From NCBI RefSeq assembly GCF_022811845.1, contig NZ_CP064266.1, forward strand, positions 2,356,001 to 2,420,000: a DNA stretch of 64,000 nucleotides, given 5' to 3'. This document shows, piece by piece, positions 33,516 through 42,567 of the stretch (position 1 is its first letter; each line of letters starts with the position of its first letter). The position numbers and the translations under genes are program-made. The notes under the pieces were generated by a model. It was not told the DNA's origin, ran no database searches, and worked only from the letters and a program-made list of their open reading frames with translations. The DNA is from Bacillus pseudomycoides. Lineage in GTDB: Bacteria > Bacillota > Bacilli > Bacillales > Bacillaceae_G.

Positions 33516-33562
33516 ACAAATGATCTGTATATCAAAGGTGAATTGATGTGCAGATCATTTGT
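33516..33562 (+). terminator. Hairpin after the second peptide gene
   Basis: ACAAATGATCTG pairs perfectly with CAGATCATTTGT around a 23-base loop. No clear T-run follows, so termination is uncertain. Confidence 0.5.
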
Positions 33563-33682
33563 GTGAGCAAACTTTAAACAAGAAATAGAATCCCAGAAAT
33601 CATAAGGAATTCTTTTTTTTATGTAATTACGGCATGAACATGTTTGCTACCGAGAAGTGGGGTTATGTAAATAAGTATTTAT

Positions 33683-33763
33683 TTAACGTTTTTTATTTTT
33701 TAAAGGTATATAGCTTAAAAATAAGCATGCAAAACAGATAACTGAGATAATAATCTGTTTCAT
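33683..33763 (-). CDS. Small membrane peptide (26 residues)
   Basis: The minus strand encodes MKQIIISVICFACLFLSYIP plus LKNKKR behind AAAGAGGTGAAAATATT. It is one membrane helix with a basic tail, the form of type I toxin peptides or small membrane regulators. No antisense RNA promoter was identified. It may be chance, but the ribosome binding site is very good. Confidence 0.45.
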   Translation of the reverse strand: MKQIIISVICFACLFLSYIPLKNKKR

Positions 33764-33957
33764 AATATTTTCACCTCTTTATTTAATTTCTATATTTTAA
33801 CAATTATAACAGAAATAAATTAGATAAATTTTAATCGTTCTTTTTGTTCATGGACTTCTTAAACTCTTTATTTATAGTGCTTTGAATGTATACTTTTGTT
33901 ATGTGTTTTGAGGATATCAGGGGAATTGGGATGAAGTCAATGTTTAAGGGGATTTGA

Positions 33958-33985
33958 ATGTAAACTAATATTCAAAAGTTTACAT
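33958..33985. repeat. GTAAAC/GTTTAC palindrome, copy 1
   Basis: ATGTAAACT and AGTTTACAT flank a 10-base loop. It lies downstream of the glycosyltransferase gene, with copy 2 upstream of it. Confidence 0.75.
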
Positions 33986-34088
33986 TTAACAAAACTAAAA
34001 GAATCCTAAATAAATAAGATTCTTTTAGTTTTTGTTTATCTTGTTTCACTAGTTCATTTGATGATGATTGGTTTAGGAATCTTCACAG

Positions 34089-34850
34089 TTATCTTTCTTG
34101 GTTATCATAATATGTTTTATCTGCGTATTTTTTGTCATTTCCTTTTAGATAGGCTAATATTACTTTTGGATTTTTAAGTAAAGCCCAGTCTCCATATTTA
34201 TCAAACCTTCTGCATGAAGTTATCATTCCATTTTTAATTGTACCGAATTTCTTATTATTTTGCTTTCCCCATTCTTTTAACCGTTTAGCGAAATCTGCAT
34301 CCTCTGCCATAAGCATGTTTTCATTAAATCCGTTGATTGCCATAAAGTCTTTTCTATAGCACCAAAAAATCCCTATAGATATAGCTCCATACTTAAAAAA
34401 TAAGGGGATTATTATTAAAATTGCGGAAACGAATATTCCTAAAGATATTCTTTCAAACTTCCCAGTTACCCCGCCACCAATGTATTTACCTGAAGCTAAA
34501 TATTTGTCTACATTAGACAACATAGACCCTGTCATTTGGGTATCAGCGTCTATAGTAATGATTATTTCTCCGCTAGCTATTTTGGCCCCTGCATTTCGGA
34601 TTTTGGATAAGTTTTTATCGTTATTTTTTAATGTAATACAGTTATACGACTCTGCTATTTCCTCTGTTTTATCTGTGCAACGATTTAAAACAACTATGAC
34701 TTCAGTTTGATCTTTATATGCTTCTGATGCCTTTGCAATTGAATCTAAACATTTTCTAATGTACTTTTCCTCATTGTGTGCAGGGATTATAATAGAAAAC
34801 TTCACATCTTTTTTAAAATAGACTCCTGAAGATTCGTTTGTTTCAGTCAT
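34089..34850 (-). CDS. Family 2 glycosyltransferase
   Basis: A 253-residue GT-A enzyme with the N-terminal FSIIIPAHNEEKYIRKCLDS and the DxD-like TIDADTQM that binds the nucleotide-sugar metal. A membrane segment (GIFVSAILIIIPLFFKYG) lies at about residues 140-160, followed by GFNEN...AEDADFAKRL, the acceptor-base ED motif. Donor and acceptor are unknown. The ATG has AAGGGGGAA upstream. The gene stands alone between two GTAAAC palindromes. Confidence 0.88.
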   Translation of the reverse strand: MTETNESSGVYFKKDVKFSIIIPAHNEEKYIRKCLDSIAKASEAYKDQTEVIVVLNRCTDKTEEIAESYNCITLKNNDKNLSKIRNAGAKIASGEIIITIDADTQMTGSMLSNVDKYLASGKYIGGGVTGKFERISLGIFVSAILIIIPLFFKYGAISIGIFWCYRKDFMAINGFNENMLMAEDADFAKRLKEWGKQNNKKFGTIKNGMITSCRRFDKYGDWALLKNPKVILAYLKGNDKKYADKTYYDNQER

Positions 34851-34933
34851 AATATTCCCCCTTTTTTTACAAAGTTAATATCTACTATATATAACATATA
34901 TTAACATTTGTGAAGTTGTAGTATAGAAATCCA

Positions 34934-34962
34934 AAGTAAACCATTAGTTAAAAGTTTACATT
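34934..34962. repeat. GTAAAC/GTTTAC palindrome, copy 2
   Basis: AAGTAAAC and GTTTACATT flank a 12-base centre, just upstream of the glycosyltransferase. Confidence 0.7.
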
Positions 34963-35013
34963 CATTTATGGTATTAAAAGATCCTAATTAAGGTGTTGAT
35001 TTAAAATAAAGAT

Positions 35014-35083
35014 TGATAATTTGTAAAAAGTTTGATAAAAGATCTATTTTGTAGAGTATTTCTTTATTCAACAATCGGGCCAT
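35014..35083. repeat. 70-bp direct repeat, copy A
   Basis: GATAATTTGTAAAAAGTTTG leads to TATTTTGTAGAGTATTTC and ends CAACAATCGGGCCAT. It is nearly the same as 39939-40009. It ends about 90 bases before the nucleotidyltransferase start. Confidence 0.8.
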
Positions 35084-35172
35084 ATTCTGGAATGAAATGA
35101 TTGTTCAAGAATCGTGATTATGAAATAATTGTCATTAAGTTAGGTAGAAGAAATATCTTGGAGGATATAAAT

Positions 35173-35970
35173 ATGACATATAATTTTAAAAATTACTCTT
35201 CTGATATAAAAGGTTTTGTTTTTCACCTCCTGAGCGAGACTAAAGAAATTATTAAGGACGATATTATTGGTTTTTACATACATGGTTCTTTGGCGATGGG
35301 AGGGTTTAATCCAAAAAGTAGTGATATTGATGTTTTGGTTGTCACGAACAATTCGATGGCTATTGAAACCAAAAGAAAGTTAGCGCAGTTATTTCTAACT
35401 TGCTCTAATGAACCATTTCCATTGGAAATAAGTTTTATGAATAAAGAACAATTAGAAACTTGGAAGCATCCCTGTCCCTTTGATTTTCATTACAGTGAAT
35501 TCTGGAGAAAACGGTATGAAGAGGATTTGTCAAAAGGGACAAATAAATATTTAAATGGTGAGATTAAGACTGATCCTGATTTGGCTGCACATATAACTAT
35601 AACCACTCATCGAGGACTTTGTATAGAAGGAAAACCAATTGTTGAAGTCTTTCCTGTGGTACCGCGTTCGCATTATATATCTTCCATTATGGCGGATTTC
35701 CAAGGATGTTTAGAAAATATTGAGGAAGACCCAATCTATTGTACATTAAATTTGATTAGAGTTTTTTTGTATCTACAAGAAGGGATTATTTCCTCCAAGC
35801 AAGAAGCTGGTAACTGGGGGATAGCATCGTTTCCAAAAGAAATCAGCTTTACTATTCAAAAAGTGGTTAACAGTTATACGAATGAGAAAGATATTTATAA
35901 TTTTGAGACAGATGAACTTTTGTCATTAAGAAATTATATATACAGTAATGTACAAGAGTTATTAAGCTAA
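35173..35970 (+). CDS. AadA-like aminoglycoside nucleotidyltransferase (DUF4111)
   Basis: A 265-residue protein with the nucleotidyltransferase signature HGSLAMGGFNPKSSDIDVLVV, where GS and the DxD pair bind the nucleotide and metal. The C-terminal DUF4111 domain (HITITTHRGLCIEGKPI, later LNLIRVFLYLQEG) is that of streptomycin/spectinomycin adenylyltransferases. Whether it confers resistance cannot be read from sequence. The ATG at 35173 has a strong GGAGGATA site; an earlier in-frame start at 35101 has none. Confidence 0.82.
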   Translation: MTYNFKNYSSDIKGFVFHLLSETKEIIKDDIIGFYIHGSLAMGGFNPKSSDIDVLVVTNNSMAIETKRKLAQLFLTCSNEPFPLEISFMNKEQLETWKHPCPFDFHYSEFWRKRYEEDLSKGTNKYLNGEIKTDPDLAAHITITTHRGLCIEGKPIVEVFPVVPRSHYISSIMADFQGCLENIEEDPIYCTLNLIRVFLYLQEGIISSKQEAGNWGIASFPKEISFTIQKVVNSYTNEKDIYNFETDELLSLRNYIYSNVQELLS

Positions 35971-36018
35971 AAGGAGATTACTTTAATATTTGTAAAGCTT
36001 ATGTCTTACATAACACTC

Positions 36019-36033
36019 TTCAACAATCGGGCG
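36019..36033. repeat. TTCAACAATCGGGCG repeat copy
   Basis: One of five copies of this 15-base core in 7.5 kb (others at about 35067, 38693, 39993 and 42568). It lies just after the nucleotidyltransferase gene. Confidence 0.7.
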
Positions 36034-36176
36034 CTTTAATTGAGCAAGGATCACAAAAATTATCAAACTTTTTTATAAAACGATGATTCTATTTGCTCTT
36101 TTATCAAGGTTTATTAAGTTAATTTAATCAAACTTTATTCAAAAGCTACATAAGGATCTTTTTGGTTTATTATAAA

Positions 36177-36343
36177 TTATTTAATTATAAAGTTTAAAAT
36201 CCCTACAATTATGCATGTAATTCCGGCTAATAACTGTCCTATTCCAGTGAGTTTGTCTAAAAATGATTCATATGTTTTCGTACTATATATACCCCATAAT
36301 ACTAAGACTACACCAAAAGTATAAATGCTAGTTTTAAAATCAT
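36177..36343 (-). pseudogene. Small membrane protein gene with a -1 frameshift
   Basis: The minus strand has an ATG behind AGAGGTAACC, but the long frame (TSIYTFGVVLVLWGIYSTKT...GQLLAGITCIIVGILNFIIK) is one base out of step. One more T in the T4 run after ATGAT would give a 55-residue protein with two membrane helices. It is either a recent pseudogene or a read error. Confidence 0.6.
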
Positions 36344-36696
36344 CGTATGGTTACCTCTGTATAATATATTTTTTATGTGTGTATTTCTTATACTTTTATT
36401 ATCACATTGAAATAATAGTTAAACTATCTAATAACCTTACATAAAGGTGACAGTGTTGTAAGATTTCATAAATGAAAATATAAAAGAATTCTTCATATAT
36501 AGGACTTTTAGTTTGTAATACAAGAAAAATTCTTTCGTGTTAAAAGTGACCAAACTTAATTAGTAGGTTTTTTTATTAATTTTGTACTTACTAAAGCGAT
36601 AAATACGAAAACCTTGAAAGGATTGATATTACAGGGTATTTTCTAGTTTGGTATGCTTGTCCCTTCTCACTTTATATAGAAATAGCTCTGTCATTG

Positions 36697-36726
36697 AAAG
36701 TAAACTAATAATAAAAAGTTTACATT
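36697..36726. repeat. GTAAAC/GTTTAC palindrome, copy 3
   Basis: AAAGTAAACT and AGTTTACATT flank a 10-base A-rich centre, just downstream of the PH-domain gene. Confidence 0.75.
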
Positions 36727-36824
36727 TGTAGTTTTCTAGATTTTAAATAAAAATAAGCCCATTGTTCTCATTGTTTAATGGGCTTGTCTATTATTTGTAT
36801 GTTAGGACATTTATTTTTAATAAA

Positions 36825-37183
36825 TTAATGAATTCTTCTTCTTTTTGGTACACAAACTGTCAAAGTATTAAATAATCCATACATAATTTCTAATCGTTGT
36901 CTTGACCAGTCCTGTGAATTCAATGACTTTCCATGGTATTTGATATGCTGGATATCTTCAAAAGGTATTTCAGTATTTGTAAAATAATATTTGATAATTA
37001 ATGATTTGTCAGTAATTTTATAAGTGGATCTGTAAATAAATAAAAATTGATTATATTTAATAGAATCATACAACTTAGGTAAATATTGTTAGCACTTTGT
37101 ATGAAAAGCATAGCAATAAAAATGAAAATAGTTAATAGAAATATAATCATATGAATAGGATTTTGTTTAATCTTAAACTTCAT
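36825..37183 (-). pseudogene. Bacterial PH-domain (bPH-type) membrane protein with a -1 frameshift
   Basis: The first frame has two membrane helices (IHMIIFLLTIFIFIAMLFI and NIYLSCMILLNIINFYLF). A second frame then continues with STYKITDKSLIIKYYFTNTE, IPFEDIQHIKYH, the bacterial PH-domain text. One more T in the T5 run near 37040 joins them into about 119 residues. The ATG has AAAGAGGTGAA upstream. The join is natural for this family, so the gene was intact until recently or is misread. Confidence 0.75.
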
Positions 37184-37265
37184 TCAAGTTCACCTCTTTA
37201 TAGTAAGTATAGGGAAAAACGACTATTATATATATAACTTTATATATAATTATTAATTAATTTAC

Positions 37266-37295
37266 AAAGTAAACTTTTATTCAAAAGTTTACATT
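37266..37295. repeat. GTAAAC/GTTTAC palindrome, copy 4
   Basis: GTAAACTTTT and AAAAGTTTAC flank the four bases ATTC, between the PH-domain and GNAT genes. Confidence 0.75.
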
Positions 37296-37424
37296 CATTT
37301 TTCTTGAAAATATTTTTTAAAGGGTATGAAATATATTTCAGTCAAAAACTGAAAATTAAAATATTTAGATGTATAATAAAGCAGAGAAGATATTGAAGAG
37401 AAAATAGAGAAGAGGGAATATCGT

Positions 37425-38209
37425 ATGACTAGTTTAAAAATGTTCTTGAGCTTGATTTTGCATATCTTGAAACCTTTACTAGCCGAATAGAGAAATCATG
37501 GGGTTCTATATTTTGTAATGAAAGTAACCCATATTATTATGATGCAAATCATGCACATGTAAGTGTAGTAAGTTTAAATCCACAAATGATAGTAGATGAA
37601 GTAGTCCATTTCTATAAGACTAAAAATATAGTACCTAGATTTTATATATACAACTTAGATATGCAAGAAAAACTGATTTCTGAATTACAAATAAAGAATT
37701 TTGGGTTTGAAGAATTAATAAGTCCAGTCCAATTATGGAATAAGAAATTAACTAAAAAAGATAAAAATGAAAAAGTTACTATTGAAAAGGTATCTGAATT
37801 GAATTTTGAAGAAGCTTTAGATATTGAATGTAGTATAAAAGAGTTAGGAGGCGAAGTTAGAAAAAAAGCTTTTCAAGAGGAATTCCAACATCCAGCATTC
37901 ACTCACTATCTACTTAGATACAATGGAGTAGCATGTTCCATCGCTTGTATTTTTGAACATGAAAAACAGGCCCGAATGGAAAGTGTAGCTACAATTGAAA
38001 GGTTTAGAGGTAAAGGGTTAATAGGTGAACTTATTCACTTTATTCAAAGTGAAGTAATGAATAGAGGACTAGATAATCTTTGGGTGATTCCAATTAACGA
38101 AACAGTAGAAAAAGTGTATGAAAAGTATGGATTTGAAACAGTAGAAAAAATTAAAACGGGACATGCGTTTTTAGAAGGGAAAAGTATTAAAGAAATTCAC
38201 GAGGGATAG
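37425..38209 (+). pseudogene. GNAT acetyltransferase gene with a -1 frameshift near its start
   Basis: The ATG at 37425 follows AGAGGGAATATC but its frame soon stops. One more A in the A5 run at 37436-37440 gives MTSLKNVLELDFAYLETFTS and a continuous frame to 38209, about 261 residues. The C-terminal half is a GNAT domain with the acetyl-CoA loop VATIERFRGKGLIGELIHFI and the YEKYGFE end. A shorter product from the ATG at 37586 (207 residues) could still be made. The substrate is unknown. Confidence 0.8.
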
Positions 38210-38255
38210 AAAAAATCAATTTATTTTGCTAAAGAAAAATATTTAGTTAACAAGT

Positions 38256-38296
38256 GTATTGAAAGTAAACTAATAATAAAAGTTTACTTTCAATAC
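38256..38296. repeat. GTAAAC/GTTTAC palindrome, copy 5 (16-bp stems)
   Basis: GTATTGAAAGTAAACT is perfectly inverted after a 9-base centre. It is the best-preserved copy and shows that the unit can be at least 41 bases. Confidence 0.85.
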
Positions 38297-38362
38297 AAGC
38301 CGAACATACCAAAAACAAGAGGGAAACATAAAAAAAGAGCCTTATTAAGGATCTTTTTTTAT

Positions 38363-38559
38363 CTACTCGTTAACTTTTTTCATTTTACTTACAAAAAGAC
38401 TAATTATACTGATAGCTAAAAATGCATAACCCATTGGTAGTAAATAGAATGGTTCTACAAGAGTACCATCCGATGCAACTTTAGATCCGATAGTATTATA
38501 ACTAACTAGAGATCCTATCCCTAGGATAAATGGTATTAAAGGTAAAATATATTTTTCAT
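38363..38559 (-). pseudogene. DUF3955 gene, second copy, with a -1 frameshift
   Basis: The minus strand is closely similar to the 18609-18821 gene, including the GGAGG site, but ATG is followed by five A where the intact copy has six. The frame therefore stops after seven codons. Restoring one A gives a 65-residue two-helix protein with VASDGTLVEPFYLLPMGYAF. Confidence 0.88.
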
Positions 38560-38692
38560 TTTAAAACCTCCACATGTAAGAACTATTTGATATTAAAATA
38601 AGTGATTTTATGTATTTCTTATCACGTTGTTTAATTTACAATAAAGTCGTTTGAAAATAATAAAGTTATTTAAAAAAATGCGAGTCATTCGA

Positions 38693-38707
38693 TTCAACAA
38701 TCGGGCC
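38693..38707. repeat. TTCAACAATCGGGCC repeat copy
   Basis: Third copy of the core repeat, about 150 bases ahead of the alkylation repair gene. It is followed by GAATTGTTGAGGAA, which can pair with TTCAACAA. Confidence 0.7.
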
Positions 38708-38853
38708 GAATTGTTGAGGAATTATAGACAGTAGACATCCTACTTGAATAAGGTTAATGGTAAAATTGAGAAGTATGGAAGACTTGATAAAGAATATAAA
38801 CTAGTTGGTTACAATTAAAAGGGTCTTAATATTAAGGAAGGAAGTGCAAAACT

Positions 38854-39561
38854 ATGGATTTCGAAACAGTTATGCAGGAGCTTGAAGCCCTTGGTAAGGA
38901 ACGAACTAAAAAAATGTACATATCCAATGGTGCGCACGAGCCGCTTTTTGGCGTAGCTACAGGTGCTATGAAACCAATCGCGAAGAAAATAAAAATAAAT
39001 CAACGTTTAGCTGAAGAGCTTTATTCCACAGGTAACTACGATGCGATGTACTTTGCAGGCATTATTGCAAACCCAAAAGCTATGAGTGAGTCGGATTTTG
39101 ATCGTTGGATGGATGGGGCGTATTTTTATATGCTGTCTGATTTTGTGGTGGCAGTAACTTTATCAGAGTCAGATTTTGCACAAGACGTTGCTGATAAATG
39201 GATTGCAAGCGGTGACGAGCTGAGAATGTCAGCGGGCTGGAGTTGCTACTGCTGGCTTTTAGGGAATCGCCTAGACAATGAATTTTCCGAAAGTAAGATT
39301 TCCAATATGCTTGAAATTGTGAAAAATACGATTCATGATTCGCCAGAACGAACGAAATCCGCTATGAATAATTTTCTATACACCGTGGGGATTTCATATT
39401 TGCCGCTACATGAAAAGGCAGTCGAGACCGCAAAGGAAGTAGGTACAGTAGAAGTAAAACGGGACAAGAAAAAAAGCAGTTTCCTAAATGCTTACGAAAG
39501 TATTCATAAAGAAATTGATAGAGGGAGGCTTGGTTTCAAACGTAAATATGTAAGATGTTAA
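38854..39561 (+). CDS. DNA alkylation repair protein (AlkD-like HEAT-repeat family)
   Basis: A 235-residue all-helical protein of the AlkC/AlkD superfamily, glycosylases that remove alkylated bases without base flipping. Family text is seen in ISNGAHEPLFGVATGAMKPI, NYDAMYFAGIIANP and MSAGWSCYCWLLGNRLDNEF. Residue identity cannot prove catalysis; this subgroup includes structural relatives. The ATG has AAGGAAGG upstream. It is a single gene between repeat copies. Confidence 0.82.
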   Translation: MDFETVMQELEALGKERTKKMYISNGAHEPLFGVATGAMKPIAKKIKINQRLAEELYSTGNYDAMYFAGIIANPKAMSESDFDRWMDGAYFYMLSDFVVAVTLSESDFAQDVADKWIASGDELRMSAGWSCYCWLLGNRLDNEFSESKISNMLEIVKNTIHDSPERTKSAMNNFLYTVGISYLPLHEKAVETAKEVGTVEVKRDKKKSSFLNAYESIHKEIDRGRLGFKRKYVRC

Positions 39562-39826
39562 AAATTAGCTTAGTATTGGGGTGTTGATCCAAGAAGGATT
39601 GACACTCTTTTTGTTGAAGTTACTGAACTAACGGGCAGAAGGATGAAGGAGAATTTAGACCATAACTTTATTAATAAGAAAGGTTTGAGAATCATCCTGT
39701 ATATTTGAGTTCCATGGTATTTTTGTTAATTCCAATCCAGATCTTATCGCCTTAGCTAAACTTTCGAATGAACTTTATTTTAAAGTGACAAACCTACTGT
39801 TTTTAATATGGATATATTTAAAGAGG

Positions 39827-39876
39827 AAGTCTCCAACATATTATATATGTCTAATATGTTGGAGACTTGATTTTTA
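39827..39876 (+). terminator. Strong terminator
   Basis: AAGTCTCCAACATATTA pairs with TAATATGTTGGAGACTT around 8 bases, followed by ATTTTT. Confidence 0.9.
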
Positions 39877-39938
39877 AGTGTTTTTTAGAAATTAGGTCTT
39901 GATAAGTTTGAAAAGTCTGATCATTTATAATAAGAGAT

Positions 39939-40009
39939 GATAATTTGTAAAAAAGTTTGATAAAAAGATATATTTTGTAGAGTATTTCTTTGTTCCACAA
40001 TCGGGCCAT
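39939..40009. repeat. 70-bp direct repeat, copy B
   Basis: It repeats 35014-35083 with a handful of changes and ends CCACAATCGGGCCAT. The sequence after it (TTAATTGAG) is also shared with the copy at 36019. Confidence 0.8.
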
Positions 40010-40072
40010 TTAATTGAGTAAGTCTTATGAAACGAACGGTGGCAGGATAATGAATTTCATGGAGTAAAATAA

Positions 40073-40159
40073 GAAATTAGAGTAGAGAATGATTTAGAAA
40101 AGAACAAGGGATATGCCTTTGTTAAAATAACAGATTTATTTTTAGTAAAGAAAAATTAA
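40073..40159 (+). pseudogene. Short C-terminal gene remnant
   Basis: An open frame without a start reads EIRVENDLEKNKGYAFVKIT and ends LVKKN. A terminator follows at 40182. It looks like the tail of a lost gene; no family is recognised. Confidence 0.3.
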
Positions 40160-40181
40160 GCTTGAAATAAAGATAGGTTTA

Positions 40182-40217
40182 AAAAAACGGTATGGACATG
40201 GCCAGCCGTTTTTTTTT
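40182..40217 (+). terminator. Terminator before the sigma factor operon
   Basis: AAAAAACGG pairs with CCGTTTTTT and the T-run continues to nine. It rules out the upstream ATG at 40192 as the sigma factor start, since that codon lies in the hairpin loop. Confidence 0.85.
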
Positions 40218-40278
40218 AGGGATTTATAAAACTTTTCAATGGAGTGCGTCGTCTAATAAATTGGAAGGAGGAACTGAT

Positions 40279-40812
40279 GTGGATGAATTAACAGCAGAGG
40301 TGTTTGAAATAGAAGATAAGGAGGACCTTATAGATGAGATAATGAACAAGTATGGACAGGAAATCTTACAGCTTGTTTATTCATATGTGAATAATAAAGA
40401 GGTCGCTGAGGACTTAACGCAAGATATATTTGTTAAATGTTATAAGTCCCTTCATACATACAAAGGGAAATCAAATTTAAAAACATGGTTGTGGAGAATT
40501 GCCATTAATCATTGTAAGGACTATATAAAAAGTTGGTATAACAAAAAGGTAATCGTTACAGAGGATGAATCTACGTATATTGAGATTCAAAAAGAAAGTG
40601 TTGAACAAACTGTTATTCAAAATGCTGAGGACCGTAGGCTGGCTTCTGCAGTAATGAATTTACCAATAAAATATCGAGAAGTGATTTATCTCTTTTATTT
40701 TGAAGAATTGCCAATCAAAGATATTGCTATGGTAATAGAAGTGAAGGAAAACACTATAAAAACAAGACTTAAAAGAGCCAAGGAACTCTTGAAGAAAGGA
40801 TTGGAGGAATAA
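40279..40812 (+). CDS. ECF-type RNA polymerase sigma factor
   Basis: A 177-residue sigma-70 family protein of the extracytoplasmic function group. Region 2 is seen in YSYVNNKEVAEDLTQDIFVKCYKSLHTYKGKSNLKTWLWRIAINHCKDY and region 4 in LPIKYREVIYLFYFEELPIKDIAMVIEVKENTIKTRLKRAKELL. The GTG at 40279 has GGAAGGAGG at ideal spacing; the ATG at 40192 lies inside a terminator hairpin. It is the first gene of an operon with a PadR regulator (4 bases on) and a HAAS-SEDS membrane protein. No classical anti-sigma factor is encoded, so the third gene may take that role. Confidence 0.9.
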   Translation: MDELTAEVFEIEDKEDLIDEIMNKYGQEILQLVYSYVNNKEVAEDLTQDIFVKCYKSLHTYKGKSNLKTWLWRIAINHCKDYIKSWYNKKVIVTEDESTYIEIQKESVEQTVIQNAEDRRLASAVMNLPIKYREVIYLFYFEELPIKDIAMVIEVKENTIKTRLKRAKELLKKGLEE

Positions 40813-40816
40813 TCAA

Positions 40817-41224
40817 ATGGAAGATCGATTAAAAGGGCTACGAAAATCAATGGAGAATACAACCTTTAAACATTTGAGTTTTTCTGATCAGCATCGAAAG
40901 CAGGTACACGAAAAAATCAATAAATCATACGAAAATGAAGAAGATATCTTTTTAGCAGTTTTACAACTTCTCATTAATGAAAAAACAGGATACGAATTGG
41001 CACGGCTATTGCGGGGGAGAGGGATTCGAAAATTCGAAGGCAATGAAGGTTTTTTATACACCTTATTACATCGTCTAGAACAGAATCGTTTTATTCAATC
41101 AAGTTGGGATCATTCAGGAGCTAAATATTATCAATTAAATGATAAGGGAAGAAAGATACTAAGAAAGGCAGAAAAAAATTCTGCAAAGGCAAGATTTATA
41201 TTAAAAGAATTAGTACAGGGGTGA
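40817..41224 (+). CDS. PadR-family transcriptional regulator
   Basis: A 135-residue winged-helix protein. Residues about 45-135 form the PadR domain (LAVLQLLINEKTGYELARLL, then GFLYTLLHRLEQNRFIQSSW and GRKILRKAEKN). The first 40 residues are an extra charged extension (MENTTFKHLSFSDQHRKQVHEKI) that resembles the N-terminus of small anti-sigma factors such as YxlC/YlaD relatives, which may link it to the sigma factor encoded just upstream. This is inference. It lies 4 bases after the sigma gene. Confidence 0.85.
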   Translation: MEDRLKGLRKSMENTTFKHLSFSDQHRKQVHEKINKSYENEEDIFLAVLQLLINEKTGYELARLLRGRGIRKFEGNEGFLYTLLHRLEQNRFIQSSWDHSGAKYYQLNDKGRKILRKAEKNSAKARFILKELVQG

Positions 41225-41231
41225 GACAAAA

Positions 41232-42497
41232 TTGAACAAAAAAGGGGATCATTTTTTAAAAGAAGTCACCAATCATATTAAATCAAAAGAAGCAAAGAAT
41301 CTTGTGGCAACTGAATTGGATTTTCACTTGAAGAAGGCTAAGAACATGTGGATAGAGAAAGGGCTAAGTGAGGAAATTGCTGAAGACAAAGCTGTTGAAC
41401 AAATGGGAAGTCCAATCAAACTTGGTCAAGAACTTAACAAACTTCATAAGCCAAAGGTTGATTGGTTGATTATTATTTTATTGGTGACTGCTATGGGGCT
41501 AGGTTTCTTGCCAATAGTAGCTCTTGGATATACGAATCATTTTCTAATCAATAAGGTGATATTTGTTATTCTCGGTGTTGCGGCAGCTTTTGGGATGATG
41601 CTGATTGATTATCGAAAATTAGAGAGACTGGGATGGCTGTTTTACACAATAGGAGTACTCATCCTGTTAATGATAGGCTATTTTCCAAACGCTTCAATTA
41701 ATGGAGAACTGTTAATAAAAATTGGTCCCATTGCAATTGGATGTTTAATGGCAGTGCCGTTCTTTTTTCTAGCTTGGGCTTCCTTTTTCAATAACAATGG
41801 GTTAAAGGTTATACATCTTGTGATATTGTATCTATTTTCTTTGTATCTATTCTTAACTACATCAATTCTTTCAACAATTTTTATCTATATCATGATGGTA
41901 TTCGTTATGCTTTGGTGGAGTAAGTTAGGAAAGAAACAGGCATTGATTATTACAGTTGTACCAATTTGTTTATTTATTATCAGTGGTTTATTTTTCTGGT
42001 CTTCAGTAAAAGAACGCTATTCGGCTAGGATTTTAGGGTATTTAAACCCAGAGCACGACGCAGGTGGTCCAGGGTATATGTATTTACGTTTAAAAGAGTT
42101 AATGTCGTCAGCAGGGTGGTTTGGTACATCTAGAAATATAGAGTTCCTCCCTGCTGCACATACTGATTTTGTGTTTGCAAGTTTGACTTACTATTATGGG
42201 TATTTGCTTGCACTGATCCTTGTTTTGATTCTTTCTCTTTTTGTAGCGAGGATAATAGTCATATCTTATAAAATAAATGATCGTTATGGGAAATTGCTTC
42301 TTGTTGGTGGAATGACTCTTTTTGTAGTCCAGTTCATTTGTAACGTTGGAATGATCATAGGCTTATTACCGATTACTTCTATATCCTTGCCTTTTATTAG
42401 CTATGGATTGATGCCAACTCTGTTTAATGCATTTTTAATAGGTATCGCGTTAAGTGTGTATCGACGTAAAAATTTGATATCAAGTAGTTTCATTTAG
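41232..42497 (+). CDS. SEDS (FtsW/RodA/SpoVE) protein with N-terminal HAAS domain
   Basis: A 421-residue membrane protein. Residues 1-75 are a soluble HAAS/permease-prefix domain (HLKKAKNMWIEKGLSEEIAE, DKAVEQMGSPIKLGQELNKL), a domain known to accompany PadR regulators. The rest has about ten helices of the SEDS peptidoglycan polymerase family, including the extracellular LPAAHTDFVFAS with the conserved Asp and the LPFISYG motif. It may act as a cell wall polymerase or as a sensor that uses a SEDS fold. It starts with TTG, 7 bases after the PadR gene. Confidence 0.85.
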   Translation: MNKKGDHFLKEVTNHIKSKEAKNLVATELDFHLKKAKNMWIEKGLSEEIAEDKAVEQMGSPIKLGQELNKLHKPKVDWLIIILLVTAMGLGFLPIVALGYTNHFLINKVIFVILGVAAAFGMMLIDYRKLERLGWLFYTIGVLILLMIGYFPNASINGELLIKIGPIAIGCLMAVPFFFLAWASFFNNNGLKVIHLVILYLFSLYLFLTTSILSTIFIYIMMVFVMLWWSKLGKKQALIITVVPICLFIISGLFFWSSVKERYSARILGYLNPEHDAGGPGYMYLRLKELMSSAGWFGTSRNIEFLPAAHTDFVFASLTYYYGYLLALILVLILSLFVARIIVISYKINDRYGKLLLVGGMTLFVVQFICNVGMIIGLLPITSISLPFISYGLMPTLFNAFLIGIALSVYRRKNLISSSFI

Positions 42498-42567
42498 AAT
42501 TGAATCTAAAATTTCTTTAAATTAATTTAACAAAGAAACTTTACACTGACATGGGTATTTAACTTAT

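Noticed and set aside
40192..40278. N-terminal extension of the sigma factor from the ATG at 40192
   Set aside because: The ATG lies in the loop of a terminator hairpin and the GTG at 40279 has an ideal ribosome binding site.
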